DNA of 64,000 nucleotides from Pampus argenteus (lineage: Eukaryota; Chordata; Actinopteri; Scombriformes; Stromateidae). Position 1 is the first letter of the stretch, and each line of letters starts with the position of its first letter. The position numbers and the translations under genes are program-made. The notes under the pieces were generated by a model. That model made no database searches. It had not been told where the DNA came from and saw only the letters and a list, made by a program, of their open reading frames with translations. Shown one piece after another: positions 52,053-64,000 of the stretch. The stretch lies in the NCBI GenBank assembly GCA_036937835.1, contig CM072875.1, positions 21,736,501 through 21,800,500 of the forward strand. The letters are read 5' to 3'.

Positions 52053-55000
52053 CTCGTGTTTTTGATCCATCATTCCTGAAGGGCAGCGATCCCTCATCAA
52101 TCACATCATCCTCGTCATTCATCAATCAGACTCGCCGCCTGTTTTAAAGTTATTAACGGTGAAATGGATTGATGACGGGACAATCACGCCGTTAGGACAG
52201 AGACGCTCTCGCTCACTCATGCAGCGTTTTAATGAGCAGACATGCGTTATGAAAACAGACTTATTGACCCAAATCCAGCACCATGAATTATTCTGTGTGA
52301 GTGGATGAGAGGGGAATGATGACACCAGACCACTGAGTATATAAACTATATATCTGATATGAAACACTACAACAGTCCACAGCTGCGTAACCCAATGAGC
52401 CAGAACCTTTTCAGCCAGTGCAGCACAGAGCCTGACTGGGTCTCCGAGGATTTCACCTGCCAAAGGCTGTAATTTTTCACCTGAGTGCCCTCGATGCTGG
52501 GGAAGCCATTACCGGCTTGGCAGGAAGAGGTGTAAGCAATCAGCGTCAGCCGACCAGCGGCGGCGTTCATTAGCACGGACACGGCTCGGCTCGCCGACTC
52601 CGATGGTTGTTTGTCTGGATTGAAGGGAAACTTCTCTGTTTCAATCACAGACATTAAACACAACATGTGTTGTGTGACAGAGCAGCAAAACACTTTCAGA
52701 AAGGTTCAAACCCTTTTTGTTTTCCAGGTACATTGTTTGAGTAAATGTTGCTTCTAGGAGGGAAAAGGCTCCTTGGATGAGGCCTCTGTTCTTCTTTCAT
52801 GTATCAGGGACAAATAAAAGCAAAGTGAGCTTGTGTTTATGTGATATAAATGTCATGTGTGGTTATAAGTGTATTATATGAGCCGTATTGAATCAAAACG
52901 AGAGACTGAAGTCTGTGGAAAATGTTTCCACCCTGACAGATAGAAGCGGACGGAGCTGGAGGATGAGTCAGACTCGTTTCATTTCCAGGAACAACAGATT
53001 AGCTGCAGCAGAGGAGATGATGATCTGTTGTCTACTAAATATTGATTTCTACGGCCTACTAGTGAGTTATAGCCTCCTCGTGGTCTCTTAGTTTAGATAA
53101 CGTCTAATTTAATATTCATGTAAACAAACCGTTCGTTATAGTGTAACGCTAACAGCAGCCAGTAATGAGATAAGAGTTTATCTGATTCTGCAGGTGTGGA
53201 TTTAGATCTTAATTAACTGCAGCTCTGTTTACTTAAAGCTGCACTTTATTTCCATTAAATTTCACCCGTTTTATGAGCTCACATCATCACCATCTCCTCC
53301 AACCAAATAAATCCACCTTCCAACAACTTCGACTCTGCCAGGTTTGAGTCTGTCCTTCAAGAAAAACGACACGACAGGTCAGAAACAACCTGTATCGACG
53401 TTTGAGGGACAGATGCCATCTAGTGGCCGGAAGTAGTGAGTTGTTTTTCACCTCCGACAGCTTCACAAATGTCTGTCAGAACCTGGATCATAAATATACT
53501 CAGCTCAACACCTGAGCCCAGTTATCACTGTTGATGTAGTGTTTCATATGAACTTCTCTACTTCCTGTTGTTTCTTCCAGTTGACCCAGTTCCAGTCTAA
53601 CGTTCTTTCTCATTTCTTGACTCATTCAGGGGTCACAGGTCGGCTCAGTAACACTCACAGCAGCCACCTGACAGCGGTGGAAATCACTGGGCTCTGACCG
53701 TGGCCGGTCAGGGTCGTGATGCTCGAAGCTTATTAATCCTGGATCACAGTGGACACGCAGCGCGGCTCCAGCAGACAGACGGGAAGCAACGGCTCTCCGA
53801 GGAAATGATCAGATATTAAAAACACAGCCGGAGAACGTGAAGGCGTGAAATATGTACCATCAAAACAATGTGGAAGATACTTACATCATTTAAAACTGTA
53901 AGTATAAATATAAATCTGAGAACACCGTTAACTGCAGCCTCAGATTTGATGATGATGAGTGAAATTATAGAAGTAAAGTCGGGTCTGTTTAACACAACCT
54001 CAGACTGTGAAAATGACTGAAACCAGCAGAGAAACACTCACCTCAGTGATATTTGTACATAATGATGTTCAACCATCATAAACATCGGTAGAAAATAAAC
54101 AATAATTAGCTTCAACTTGATTTTTCAGATGCATTTTGCAGCAGATGCACAGTGATGAGCTGCTGTATCACTGCACCTCCACCCCTTCTTCATTCTACTA
54201 AGCTTTGGATGACATGCATTGTGCGTCTCCATGGCAACAGCCGTTCGCTCCACTCTCACTGGAGCACCCCTCTGTCTCCAAATCACCATGGCGACACCTG
54301 CTCGCATCCCCACCTCTCCTCTCCTCCCTCCTCCCTCTTGTCAGTCTTGTCAGGGATCACCGGTCATACCTCGTCTATGTGTGTGTTTCCATGGCGATGC
54401 TCGGCGGCAGACGAACCCGACGGGTGAGCAGGTTCAAGGCAGTGTGTATGCTGCGATGTGATTGGTCAGTTTTAGGAGCTGGATGGTAGTCAGAGCGTTT
54501 CCTCGGAGGTTCGCAGACGGCCAGCAGCGTAAACAGTATGAACACGTTCTGTCTGTTACTGTCTGTGGACAGAAATATAAATATATCCTACAAGTCACTG
54601 TGTGCATGTCTGTATATTAAAATAAGACAATAAATAAATATATGTATAATATAAAGCATAAAAACACATGAGAATAATGAACATGTGATCCAATAAAACA
54701 GCTCCACAAACTTAATATGGCTGCAAATGAAGATTCATTTAGTTTCAGTCTTAATGTGAATTATGTCACTGTTTCATTTCTTATTCGTAATATTTTTACT
54801 TTATGTTTAATAAATCTGTATTTATCTCCTGGAGGTTTCATTGTCTGTACTGACGGAGACATACAAGCTTCATTCTGCTGAGTTACTGAACTGAGACAAA
54901 AATCTCACTTTGTCACAATACAAATGTCTTTTCTGTTGTCCCTGAAGGAGACGGTGGACGGTGTATTTGTCCTCCATGTTTCGTCCACAGTTGGTATCCT

Positions 55001-56687
55001 GAAGGTGCTGCGATGCAACCAGCAGGAACCTGTTTCCTGCACTGATGGAGGGTTTAGCCTGAGGTCATCCTGGGATACGAGCGGCTGGGATGGAGGAAAA
55101 CGTTTCTGTTCTCATTTTAAAAATCAAAGTGCCAATTTATCACAAACCAAAATCAAACATTTATATTCAGCCCAAGTGAGAAAGACGGAGACGAGATATT
55201 AAAGCCACATATTTGCATCCTGGAGGTGTGATGGAGGAGATACTGGCAGAGTCCTGAGGTATCAATAATACGAGGCGCTGCGTTAAACACTCACTGACTG
55301 GCTGTTTAATACAGAAACATGATGTTTGCCATCATTTACATTATACGTACATTAAGCAGGGTTACGGTTAGTTTCAATGTTCTGACTTTAAGACGTGAAA
55401 TTAAAAAACTAATTTTTTGTAGTTTTATGTATCAGGACATTTTTTATCTAACTTCTATCTCCAAGGTGAAAATGATTTTAAAGAACATTTTCTTTGACAT
55501 GTATTTCATGTATTACAACAGTCTTCATAAACCTCTCTGTGGGTGATATTCAGAGGTGCTGCTATCTGAGCCGTCAGACAGTAAAAGACGTCTGCAGTGA
55601 GAGACAGTCAGGCTGCTGCTGGCCAGATGGATTCTGGGTGTAATCACACCGACTGTTCCCGCCTGGCTGAGACCTCAGCTGACGACCCGGAGACGCCTTC
55701 GCCGCCGTCCACATCCAGTCTGTGAAAAGGCTATTTCTGACGCTTTTAACAGTTTATTTCCCAAGATAACCATGTTGCATATATCACACTTGCAGAGCTG
55801 CGACGTGTCTGTGTGTGAGAGAGACTGAGAAAAGAAACTTGTGTATATATTCACGGCAGAAGGAGGAGAGCTAGATAGAAGAAGAAGAATCTGATCTGTT
55901 TGGAGGGGTTTACAGTATCTACTGTATGTACATTTACTACAGTTCAGTCTGTTTAAATCAGATAAATATCAGATCATCAAAACAAAAAGATGAACAACTG
56001 TGTTAGAAAATATCTGCTAAAACTACGACTCCTAAAGTAGATATCAGCAGGTCATCACAGATCTAGGTATGACTACAGATTACAGTGTCGGACAAACTGA
56101 TTTTACAGATTAAATTACTTCACTTTTAATTTCAAAGTATTTTGATTTGCACCTCTGACCAGCTGATTCTCAGTAGCAACAGTATCCGGGGCTCATGGGA
56201 CTGATGCTGTATATTATTCACACTGTGTTGCAGCTGGAACGGAAGAAATGAACTTTATGATTTAACACTTCGTCCTCCTGTTGGACCCTGCACCTCAGAT
56301 TGGGAAACCCTGGTCCCCAGTAGGAAACAGGTTGACCTCACAGTGTCGGCTGGATCGATGGTCATCTCGCTGCTATAATGAAAGCGCTGATATCAATAAG
56401 TCTAACACCGCGCTGCGCTCATATTTCCTGCAGTAATAGCCTTCAACAAAGATTTTTTCTCCAAATGATTTCAGCCGCGTCGTCGGTGCTCGTTATCATC
56501 AATCATCAGTGAGTGTGAGAAGGATCAGAGCAGGTCCAAACTTTCACTCAACCTTTCATGTATTTTGTGCTTTAAAACTTGTTTTTTTCCTTTCTGTAGA
56601 TTTGAGAGTTTGCACCTAATTTACAGCTTTTAAAACCTAAAACTCATCAACTGCTTTTACCTGAAACGTGTTCACCTTCAGTATTAA

Positions 56688-56689
<2 letters not shown>

Positions 56690-56720
<31 letters not shown>
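56690..56720. repeat. (ATG)n microsatellite
   Basis: About ten GAT/ATG triplets. Confidence 0.95.
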
Positions 56721-56721
<1 letters not shown>

Positions 56722-56748
56722 GAACCAGTATGAACAGGAGCAATGACT

Positions 56749-56817
56749 ACAGTCACTGTTCATATGGACACCTGACTGATGCTTTAACACACTGGAAACA
56801 TGTGAACTGGTCCTTTA
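56749..56817 (-). repeat. dispersed repeat family D, copy 2
   Basis: TTCATATGGACACCTGACTG and ACTGGTCCTTTAACT are the inverse of the copy at 21017-21084, with a few mismatches. In kcnq3 intron 1. Confidence 0.75.
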
Positions 56818-57120
56818 ACTGTAATTTTATTTACTCATTCATCTCTTCTTCTATCTTTTCTATCCGGTTGCTTTTTCATGTTTCATCTTTTTGAATGAAA
56901 TGTGTAAACATGTTATTATTTATGACCGTATACACTACAGATGTACAACAACATCAAAGAAAACAAAGACAAGAAAATAAGGAAAACAACAATAGCAACA
57001 ATATCCATAACAACAAACACAAAGATAAACACAAACAACGACAACAACAAAAAGATTGATAAACAAATGACGAATGAAATATGAAACTAAAACCATCAAA
57101 GAGAGTAAAACACAACGACG

Positions 57121-57145
57121 ATCAATCAATCAATCAATCAATCAA
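57121..57145. repeat. (ATCA)n microsatellite
   Basis: About six ATCA units. Confidence 0.9.
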
Positions 57146-57204
57146 CTGACTGACTGAAACGTCAAAAATGACCTTTCTGTCTGTTTCAACCCTCTCTGGT
57201 TAAA

Positions 57205-57232
57205 ACAAACAAACAAACAAACAAACAAAGAA
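57205..57232. repeat. (AAAC)n microsatellite
   Basis: About seven AAAC units. Confidence 0.92.
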
Positions 57233-57519
57233 AACAAACTGTTTCTGTCCTTCAGTCTGAATCTCAGTGTCGAGTGTCGTTTGTTGGTTTGATTCAAACG
57301 TCGGTAGATAAACACGTCCTGAATGACGCAGCGTAACGAGTCAATAAACCATCATTGATTCAGACAAATAAAACTGTACACAAATGTACACAAACAACAA
57401 CAGAGTGCTGAGTCCAGTTTCTCTGCCTGTTCATCCTCTTTTCTTCCATCACTAGTTTTTAAAGGGTGTCTGGAAACCACTGATTATAATATTTATATTG
57501 ATCTAAAATAATACACAGC

Positions 57520-57640
57520 TGCACAGTTCACACGATCGATCTGTCGATTCATTTCTCGATTAAATGTTTGGTCTTTAAAACGTCCTCAAACGTCTACGAC
57601 CCAAAAGTTTACTGTCACAGATTCAAATACTGATTGATCA
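57520..57640. repeat. old dispersed repeat, TTAATCGATTAATC family
   Basis: ATCTGTCGATTCATTTCTCG then ATTAAATGTTTGGTC, weak member of the family. Confidence 0.45.
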
Positions 57641-58162
57641 GGACGTTCATGACACAAGAGAAAACGCTGCTTTCATCATCATTGATCTGATTTGTTACCC
57701 AGAAAGACAAAACGTCATCCTGTTCCTCATTTCACTGATTCCTTCCCCCGAAGAATCAGGAACAAAAATGAAAAGACGTTTCTGGTGTCTGAATCATGTG
57801 TTAGTCACACTTATCCGATCTTTAAATATAGATTCAAACATATCCAGGATGAAATGAGTTCATGTAAATCGAGCTGGGAGGAGTAAAATATACAATAAAC
57901 TAACAAAGTCTGCAGAAATATTCTGATGTACACATAAAAAATGGACACGATTCTTTAATTTTGATGTATTTAAATTTTAAAAAAAATTACATTTGTCTGA
58001 TTTCTAAATGTGAGGAGAGAAAAAGACGCTGAAAATCAATCAATCGACAAACCAAAATATAAAATAACATAAAATTACTCTCTAATTGTTTCCATCCATC
58101 GTTAGAGATTAATGTCTGAATGTGTGATTATAAAAACATTAAAATACAGGAACACAATACTT

Positions 58163-58234
58163 AGGAAGGAAGGAAGGAAGGAGGGAAGGAAGGAGGGAAG
58201 GAAGGAAGGAAGGAAGGAAGGAAGGAAGGAAGGA
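58163..58234. repeat. (GGAA)n microsatellite
   Basis: About 18 GGAA units with two GAGG interruptions. Confidence 0.95.
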
Positions 58235-59217
58235 ATATGTAAAAATACTTTATATACTTTATATGTAAAAAATAAATAATTCCTAATTGCAATGTGTGTG
58301 TGTGTGAAAATAGCGTTTAAAGTCTTTTAAATGATTCAAAGAGAATTAGACGCATCATCTCAACTGTTTGAACTCTGATGACATTTACATGAAATCAGGT
58401 CAGTGCTGAACGTGAATGATAATCACATCAGTATCTGACTGTTATGTTTTATTTTCATATGAAATTATTAAGTACTGCTAGTAAAAGTACGTCTTCCACC
58501 ACTGGTCACTGGAAAATAGATTTGTTGTGTGTTTTTGATGTTGCAGCTAATCTGAGTTTGGGGGTGTTACGTTTCGACGGGCATCTCTTGGCACACGTGC
58601 AGCACGTTGTGGGCTCACAGATTTACATGCTGGCAGTTACAGAATAGCTCTTAAAGCCTCAAGTAGGTCACAGCAAATACAGCCATAAAATATGTTTGAC
58701 TAGTGTGACCTCCGGTTCTTATTCCCACCTCCTCACGGCTGATGAACCCACTGAGTGCGTCTCTATGTGATGCAGAGCTGCAACATTTAGTCCAAGTTAT
58801 GAAAAAAAAGAAGAAAAAAGTCTAAATTCTGTTTCCAACTTCTCAAATGTGAATATTTCGGTTTTGTTTTCAGTCCACTATGACGTTAAATTGAACATCT
58901 TTGGGAAACAGTGATGGACATTTTTCACTATTGTCTGATCGAACAACTTTAAGAGAATAATGAAGCTAACGTTAGCTTAGCTGAGCTTATTCATGTTAAG
59001 GGTAACTTAAATGAAGGAGGAAGAGTTGAATACATGTAAGTACATGAGATGTTTTACTTTTATTATCCTCTTATGGAGTTTAGATGATTGCAGGAAAATA
59101 TCTCTGTGAACTTCATGTATAGTAGAGGATACACCTCTAGTTTAAGAGGAAGTGGGAATCCCTCTGTGACCCTGTGGTGTCCCTGCAGGCTCAGCGACGG
59201 AGCCAATTCATCACCGC

Positions 59218-59218
<1 letters not shown>

Positions 59219-59271
<53 letters not shown>
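59219..59271. repeat. (TG)n microsatellite
   Basis: About 26 TG units, the longest dinucleotide run in the window. Confidence 0.97.
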
Positions 59272-59272
<1 letters not shown>

Positions 59273-60585
59273 CCCGAGGCGAAGAGAGAAACACTATCTG
59301 GATGTTTTAGGGATCGAGGTGAATGGCCATAAAACACAGCAGCTCCACAAATCATGGAGGAGGAAGCTGAGTTAGTCTAGAAAACAGAAACGGAGCCGTG
59401 TGGATGTCAGCTGATCAGCAGCTTAACACGCTTCAGACGTGTTTTAAGACACGTTAAACTACTCTGCTCTGATCAAATAACTTTAACTGTGTTATTTAGA
59501 AGTTATTGGTAATAAATGAGCTGATTACCTCGTCCTTGATTATATGACACCATGATGCACACATGGCTTCATTTGATAGTCTTTCTTTACTCCAGCTGAA
59601 CATGCGGCTTATTTCTTCTGGAAAGTTAACGTGACATTAGCTTCGCTTCTTACAAACGTGTGTCTGCAGGTTTGTTTTGGTTTGTCAGCTGTTTTCTTGC
59701 TGCTTCTTGTCTCATCACTGAATTTAGTCCATAAATCTTTAATGTCAGATAACAGTTATTGAATACAAGACGGCTGAGCAACAGGTCAAACAGGTGATTA
59801 CTGTCTGTATCCATGGTTACAGTGCAAACAGGAACTGATGCAGCAGAAACGTGAAGAAATGTGAAGACATGTGGGGTTTGTGTAGATGCCAACATGTACA
59901 GATGTGTTTGCTGTGTGGAAAACCTGTGAACATAATTGAATAATGCCACAGATACACTGATTGATGTCTTATTATACAATAAACAATAAGGGAAACCAAA
60001 CCAAAGGGTTTCCGAGAGTTTCAGTGATTAACAGCTGCAGCTTCGTCCCAGAGTCGACTCCTCCGTTTCCAAAATGTTTGACCTCAATAGATAAAAAACC
60101 AACGAGCCCAGGAGCAAAACTAAAAATAAATCAAGACGAGTCTTATTCTGGGGTTTTAAACAGAGCTGAGACAGAAGAAGTGAATCCAACCAAAACACAG
60201 ACTCGAAGACGTTTCATCCGTTCAGCAGAAACTCTGAGAGCAGCAGCGACTGTTTGGATGCTTTAAACACTCCCAACATAAATAATGCAGCGTTCAAATC
60301 CTGAATCATCAGAAATCTGGAAACAAAGGCGTCCGTCACCCAGCAGACGCTGCCCTGCATTTTTCAGGGAAAATACAGCAACACAGATGAAGGAATAAAT
60401 CAGGTTTTACAGTCAAAATAGTGTTAAAGAGACGATCGATCCATGAGCCGGGCTGCAGGTAGGTTTCTGTGATGTTGCAGTAAATTTCCACACAGCTTTT
60501 ATCTCTTTGAATTACTCTGCTGACACTTTAATCTGCAGCAACGTGACAACGTGCCCCGAGTTCTGCATGTCAGGCAAACCTTTCA

Positions 60586-60648
60586 CAACACAACACAGCA
60601 CAACACAACACAACACAGCACAGCACAGCACAACACAACACAACACAC
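60586..60648. repeat. CACAA / CACAG pentamer array
   Basis: About twelve units alternating between CACAA and CACAG. Confidence 0.92.
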
Positions 60649-63460
60649 GACGGCAGGCTGCAGCTCATGATGCCAACAGCACGAAGAGCTTTAACTCAGC
60701 AACGATGACGCGACAGATTGATAAATAAAACCGCTGCAGGCTTTCGTCACGTGTTTTCACGCTGCTTTAATTCTGTCTCACAGTCCTCTGAGTTCGCACC
60801 ATAAAACATCAAATGAGCTGGATTTTCTTTCTGGGGATGAAGCACCGCTGTGTTTGGCATTTCAGTTTCCATGGTGACAGAAACATGGAGCGAAGGAGGA
60901 AAAAAAAACGAACCTCCATCCCTGCCATGCAGTGAAAACATGATTGCTCCCTAATTGGGGAGTAAATCAGTAGAATCGATGCTTTTGACTGTAAACTACA
61001 GAGAACGAGAAGTTCACGTTGTTGCTTGTCAAGCCGTGTGAAAATCACAATATTCAGTTTACCGTTGTCTTACTAATTTGCTACCATTTCTAAATATGAA
61101 AGAGTCTCGTTGTCAGTTTCTTCCCCTCAAAACGCTGCAGGCTGAAGTCTCAGATGATGAGAGGATGAGATCACAGATGAAAGCAGAGAAACGAGGAGGA
61201 GACGATGAGCCAGGTAATAGTTCACTTTAATTTGTTATCAAACCTGGAAAAAAACTGTCAGGTGCCAAATGTTGGACGCTAATCCGTCACCTCAGACATT
61301 TTTAAAGGAAAATTCGTCAAATATTGCACATTTCCAGCTATTTGTGCTGCTCTTCTTAGTCTTACGTGAGTTTATTGAATTTTTCTAGTATTTTCAGATG
61401 TTTTATAGACCACGATTAAATGATTACTCAAGGTCCAAATAAACCAGGAGGAGCATAAACAGCCGCCGGGTTTTCTATTTAGATTCTAGTTATTCCACAT
61501 TTTCATTTGATGGTTTAACTTGTTGCATCCTCAGAGAGGAGCTTTGACATGATTGATGGAGGCTGCAGCATTGATAGATGGATGATTGATAGACGTCCTG
61601 TCACCTCGCTGTGACCCCCCGACCTCTCACTGATAGATTTATCATCCAGGACTGTCTGAGGACATGATTAGCTTCAGCTGATCCACTTTCTGTAAAACTT
61701 CAGGTCTGAGGTAAAGAGTCAGGTGACCAGGAGTCTGACTGATAGAATTACAAGGAGGGAGGAGATAAAAAGTAGAGTTAAGATTAAAAATCAGATCCAC
61801 TGTTCAATGATGTCACAAAAACTCGAGAAACTGAGACGCATACAACATTTTAATACTGCGTTCAGAACAACGCTGGAGGTGAACGATGAACAAAATGTCC
61901 TGAAGCGAGAAGATGAAACGCTGCTGGGAAATAAAATACAAAACACACACAGACAGAGGAATAAAGATTATACGTCCTCTGAGTTTTAATGATGCAGCGT
62001 TACGGCTGCACGAAGCTGGAGACAGACACCGAACACGAACACGCCGAGACACGTAGGCGGCTCATTTTTACCCACAATGGACGTCTTCAGTCAGTCTGTT
62101 CAATCAGAGCTTTATAAGACAGCACAGCCTCAGAGAAACTCACACGTTAACACACACGCTTTAAGAAATACTCAAAACGTGTAGAAGACTTTAAACGTCT
62201 TAAAATTTACAGATTAGAAAACAGAAAATTAGTGAAAAGTCCAGAGTGACGTCTTCAGTCTGAATAAAACTATAAAGAATATGGATGCTGTCATATTTTC
62301 TTTTGGCTATAATCAGTTTTGTTTGCACATATATTATAGATGTGAGCCAGCGGTGTGAACGCAGCTGCAGATGATGAAAATAATGCAGTATCATCATCAT
62401 CATTATTATTATTATTGATGGTGTTTATTGGCACACCTACATCAAACTTCCCCTTCATTAATATAACAAGCAGCAGCTGTGTTTACCTCTCTGTGAGGCC
62501 ACGTGCAGCCCGTCAGTGTTGCTGTGCATTCTGGGACTTTTCTGGGTCCTGATTTTGTGAATGTTAGGAACATAATTTACAGGAGAAAGTTTCTGCTCCT
62601 GGATTTCTAGTTATTACCATATTCATGGGATGTTGGATGAGAAGTTCAGACAAAAATGAGTCATTGAAACAATATTCAAGTCGGAGGAGAGTCTGTTTCA
62701 GCAAATAACACACACACTGAGTAATCTCTGGAGTCCCAGCTGAATACATTAACACATCTGATCCCTTCCTACAACGATAATAACACCAGATAATATCAGC
62801 TATCTGAGACGCTGGAACAATATTTAACTTAATCTTGTTAAGGCTGAGTCTAGTTTAGTTTGTAGAGTATTAGAATATATATTTATATATATTTATATGC
62901 ACTCGCTTTGCCTCGATGCAGCAGGTTTTATCGCCTGTTTAAAGGCTTTCTGTCCCTCCAATGAGCTTTCTTCCTATTGGCTCAGCTCACCTTGACTCTT
63001 CCCCTCCAGAGTCCAAATCTGCTTACATGAGCTCTTTGTTTCACTCGCCTCCACTGAGACAGTTCATCGCATTCTTTCCACAAGGTAACAACATTGTGTT
63101 TGTCCTGAATTTACTAAAAGTATCACTACTACATCCACAAACAGGCCAGAAAGAAGGTAAGAAGAGCTGCTCCGGTTTATAAAAGACTCGTCAGTATTCA
63201 GATGTGATATCTGACCTCTCTGCTGTCGTCCCATCAAAATTCAGCCTTTTTGTTTTAAACCAAAACAGCTTCTTCTTCTTCTTCACATCAGCATCAAAAA
63301 TCAAGGTCGTCCTCTCACAACTAATTATTCAACTTGGCTCGAACCGCAGTGCAGAGAAGAACTGGAAGAATGACTTGAACTTCTGCCACCGGCCTCTGGA
63401 GGTCATTGGAGGGACAGTTTGATCTCCAAAAGTTCACTGTGACACCAGGACGTCAAGAGG

Positions 63461-63501
63461 AAGGAAGGAAGGAAGGAAGGAAGGAAGGAAGGAAGGAAGG
63501 A
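63461..63501. repeat. (GGAA)n microsatellite
   Basis: About ten uninterrupted GGAA units. Confidence 0.96.
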
Positions 63502-63851
63502 AATGGAGGTATATACAGTTTCAGTTGCTGCATGCACACTAAGATTTTCTGGAAAGCTGAAAAACACCAAAATATTCACCCATTCATAATCTACTTTCTG
63601 TCCGCTTGTCCTCTGGAGTCTCACACTGAGCCGCCGCTCATATAAAATAGTTTTATGTTGTATGACACAAACATGATTTCACTAAACATTTTATAATCTG
63701 TGAAATAATTTTAATGTCATATTCACTGAAACATTTCTCCAGCTGAGAAACTGCTGCATACATATTATATGAGTGAGTGTTTTTAGATGAGGTTGCCTAG
63801 CAACTGAGACTCTTTGTTGTACATGGCTGTGTCATCGTGCTGTAGCAAACG

Positions 63852-63856
<5 letters not shown>

Positions 63857-63898
<42 letters not shown>
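63857..63898. repeat. (CA)n microsatellite
   Basis: About 21 CA units close to the right edge. Confidence 0.97.
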
Positions 63899-63901
<3 letters not shown>

Positions 63902-64000
63902 AATCTGAACAAGCACACCCACCAACATGCTAAATATAGATGGCCATTGATGGAGTCAGCATACTCGCGTTGTCTCAGGGGAAGCGAAGGGTTACAGCTC

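Larger units (their letters stand above)
46370..64000. other. kcnq3: kcnq3 intron 1 (partial), no coding exon found
   Basis: At least 17.6 kb without any exon I can support; human intron 1 is also by far the longest. I looked for the N-terminal exon (RRIQ and ERPRGW motifs) and did not find it. Contents: repeat copies, microsatellites, a perfect hairpin at 51983-52052, and repeat-poor blocks such as 51380-51720. A plus-strand open frame at 49060-49512 has no recognisable features. Confidence 0.8.

Noticed and set aside
1..64000. CRISPR arrays, insertion sequences, bacterial operons, prophage.
   Set aside because: Nothing of this kind; tandem repeats lack spacers and the genes are intron-containing vertebrate genes.
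46370..64000. Search for kcnq3 exon 1 (N-terminus and start of S1).
   Set aside because: No frame with RRIQ or ERPRGW-type motifs and a phase 2 donor was found, so exon 1 is taken to lie past the right edge.

Overview
The window is vertebrate nuclear DNA, almost certainly from a ray-finned fish (probably a percomorph teleost). It has split genes with GT-AG introns, many (CA)n and tetranucleotide microsatellites, AT-rich non-coding DNA, and several short dispersed repeats of the kind common in fish. Three protein-coding genes are present, all on the minus strand, so each reads from high to low coordinates: oc90 (otoconin-90, about 3.6-16.4 kb), hhla1 (about 19.3-29.7 kb) and kcnq3 (a voltage-gated potassium channel of the M-current, from 36 kb past the right edge). 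The same order and orientation are found on human chromosome 8q24. I rebuilt the exons by hand from splice sites, reading-frame continuity and remembered family features. No alignment was run.

Region 1-3.6 kb holds no recognisable coding sequence; a neighbouring gene's 3' UTR is possible. Region 3.6-16.4 kb is a complete oc90 model: one non-coding exon and 20 coding exons, 915 codons plus stop. Two secreted-phospholipase-A2-like domains, both lacking the metal-binding Asp, flank a very long Thr/Ser/Pro/Glu-rich linker built from consecutive phase 1-1 exons, and the protein ends in a polyproline and poly-acidic tail. Region 19.3-29.0 kb is a complete hhla1 model: 12 coding exons, 457 codons plus stop, with an N-terminal hydrophobic segment, many N-glycosylation sequons, a mucin-like exon and a Cys-rich end. 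Region 36.0-46.4 kb holds kcnq3 exons 2-15 by human numbering (736 codons plus stop). They run from S1 through the voltage sensor, the pore with GYGD, calmodulin helices A and B, and the assembly coiled coil to the ankyrin-G-type C-terminal motif. The first exon lies beyond the right edge, so 46.4-64 kb is kcnq3 intron 1.

oc90 encodes a matrix protein of otoliths/otoconia and kcnq3 a neuronal channel subunit. hhla1 has no well-established function. The sequence gives no sign that the three act in one pathway; their linkage is ancestral gene order.

No new multi-gene system was found. The most interesting signals are the modular expansion of the oc90 linker, a pore-helix Thr in KCNQ3 where mammals carry Ala, a GC-AG intron in kcnq3, an hhla1 intron with (UG)n tracts beside both splice sites plus tandem in-frame donors, a perfect 31-bp hairpin in kcnq3 intron 1, and several compositionally distinct non-coding blocks that look like candidate regulatory elements.
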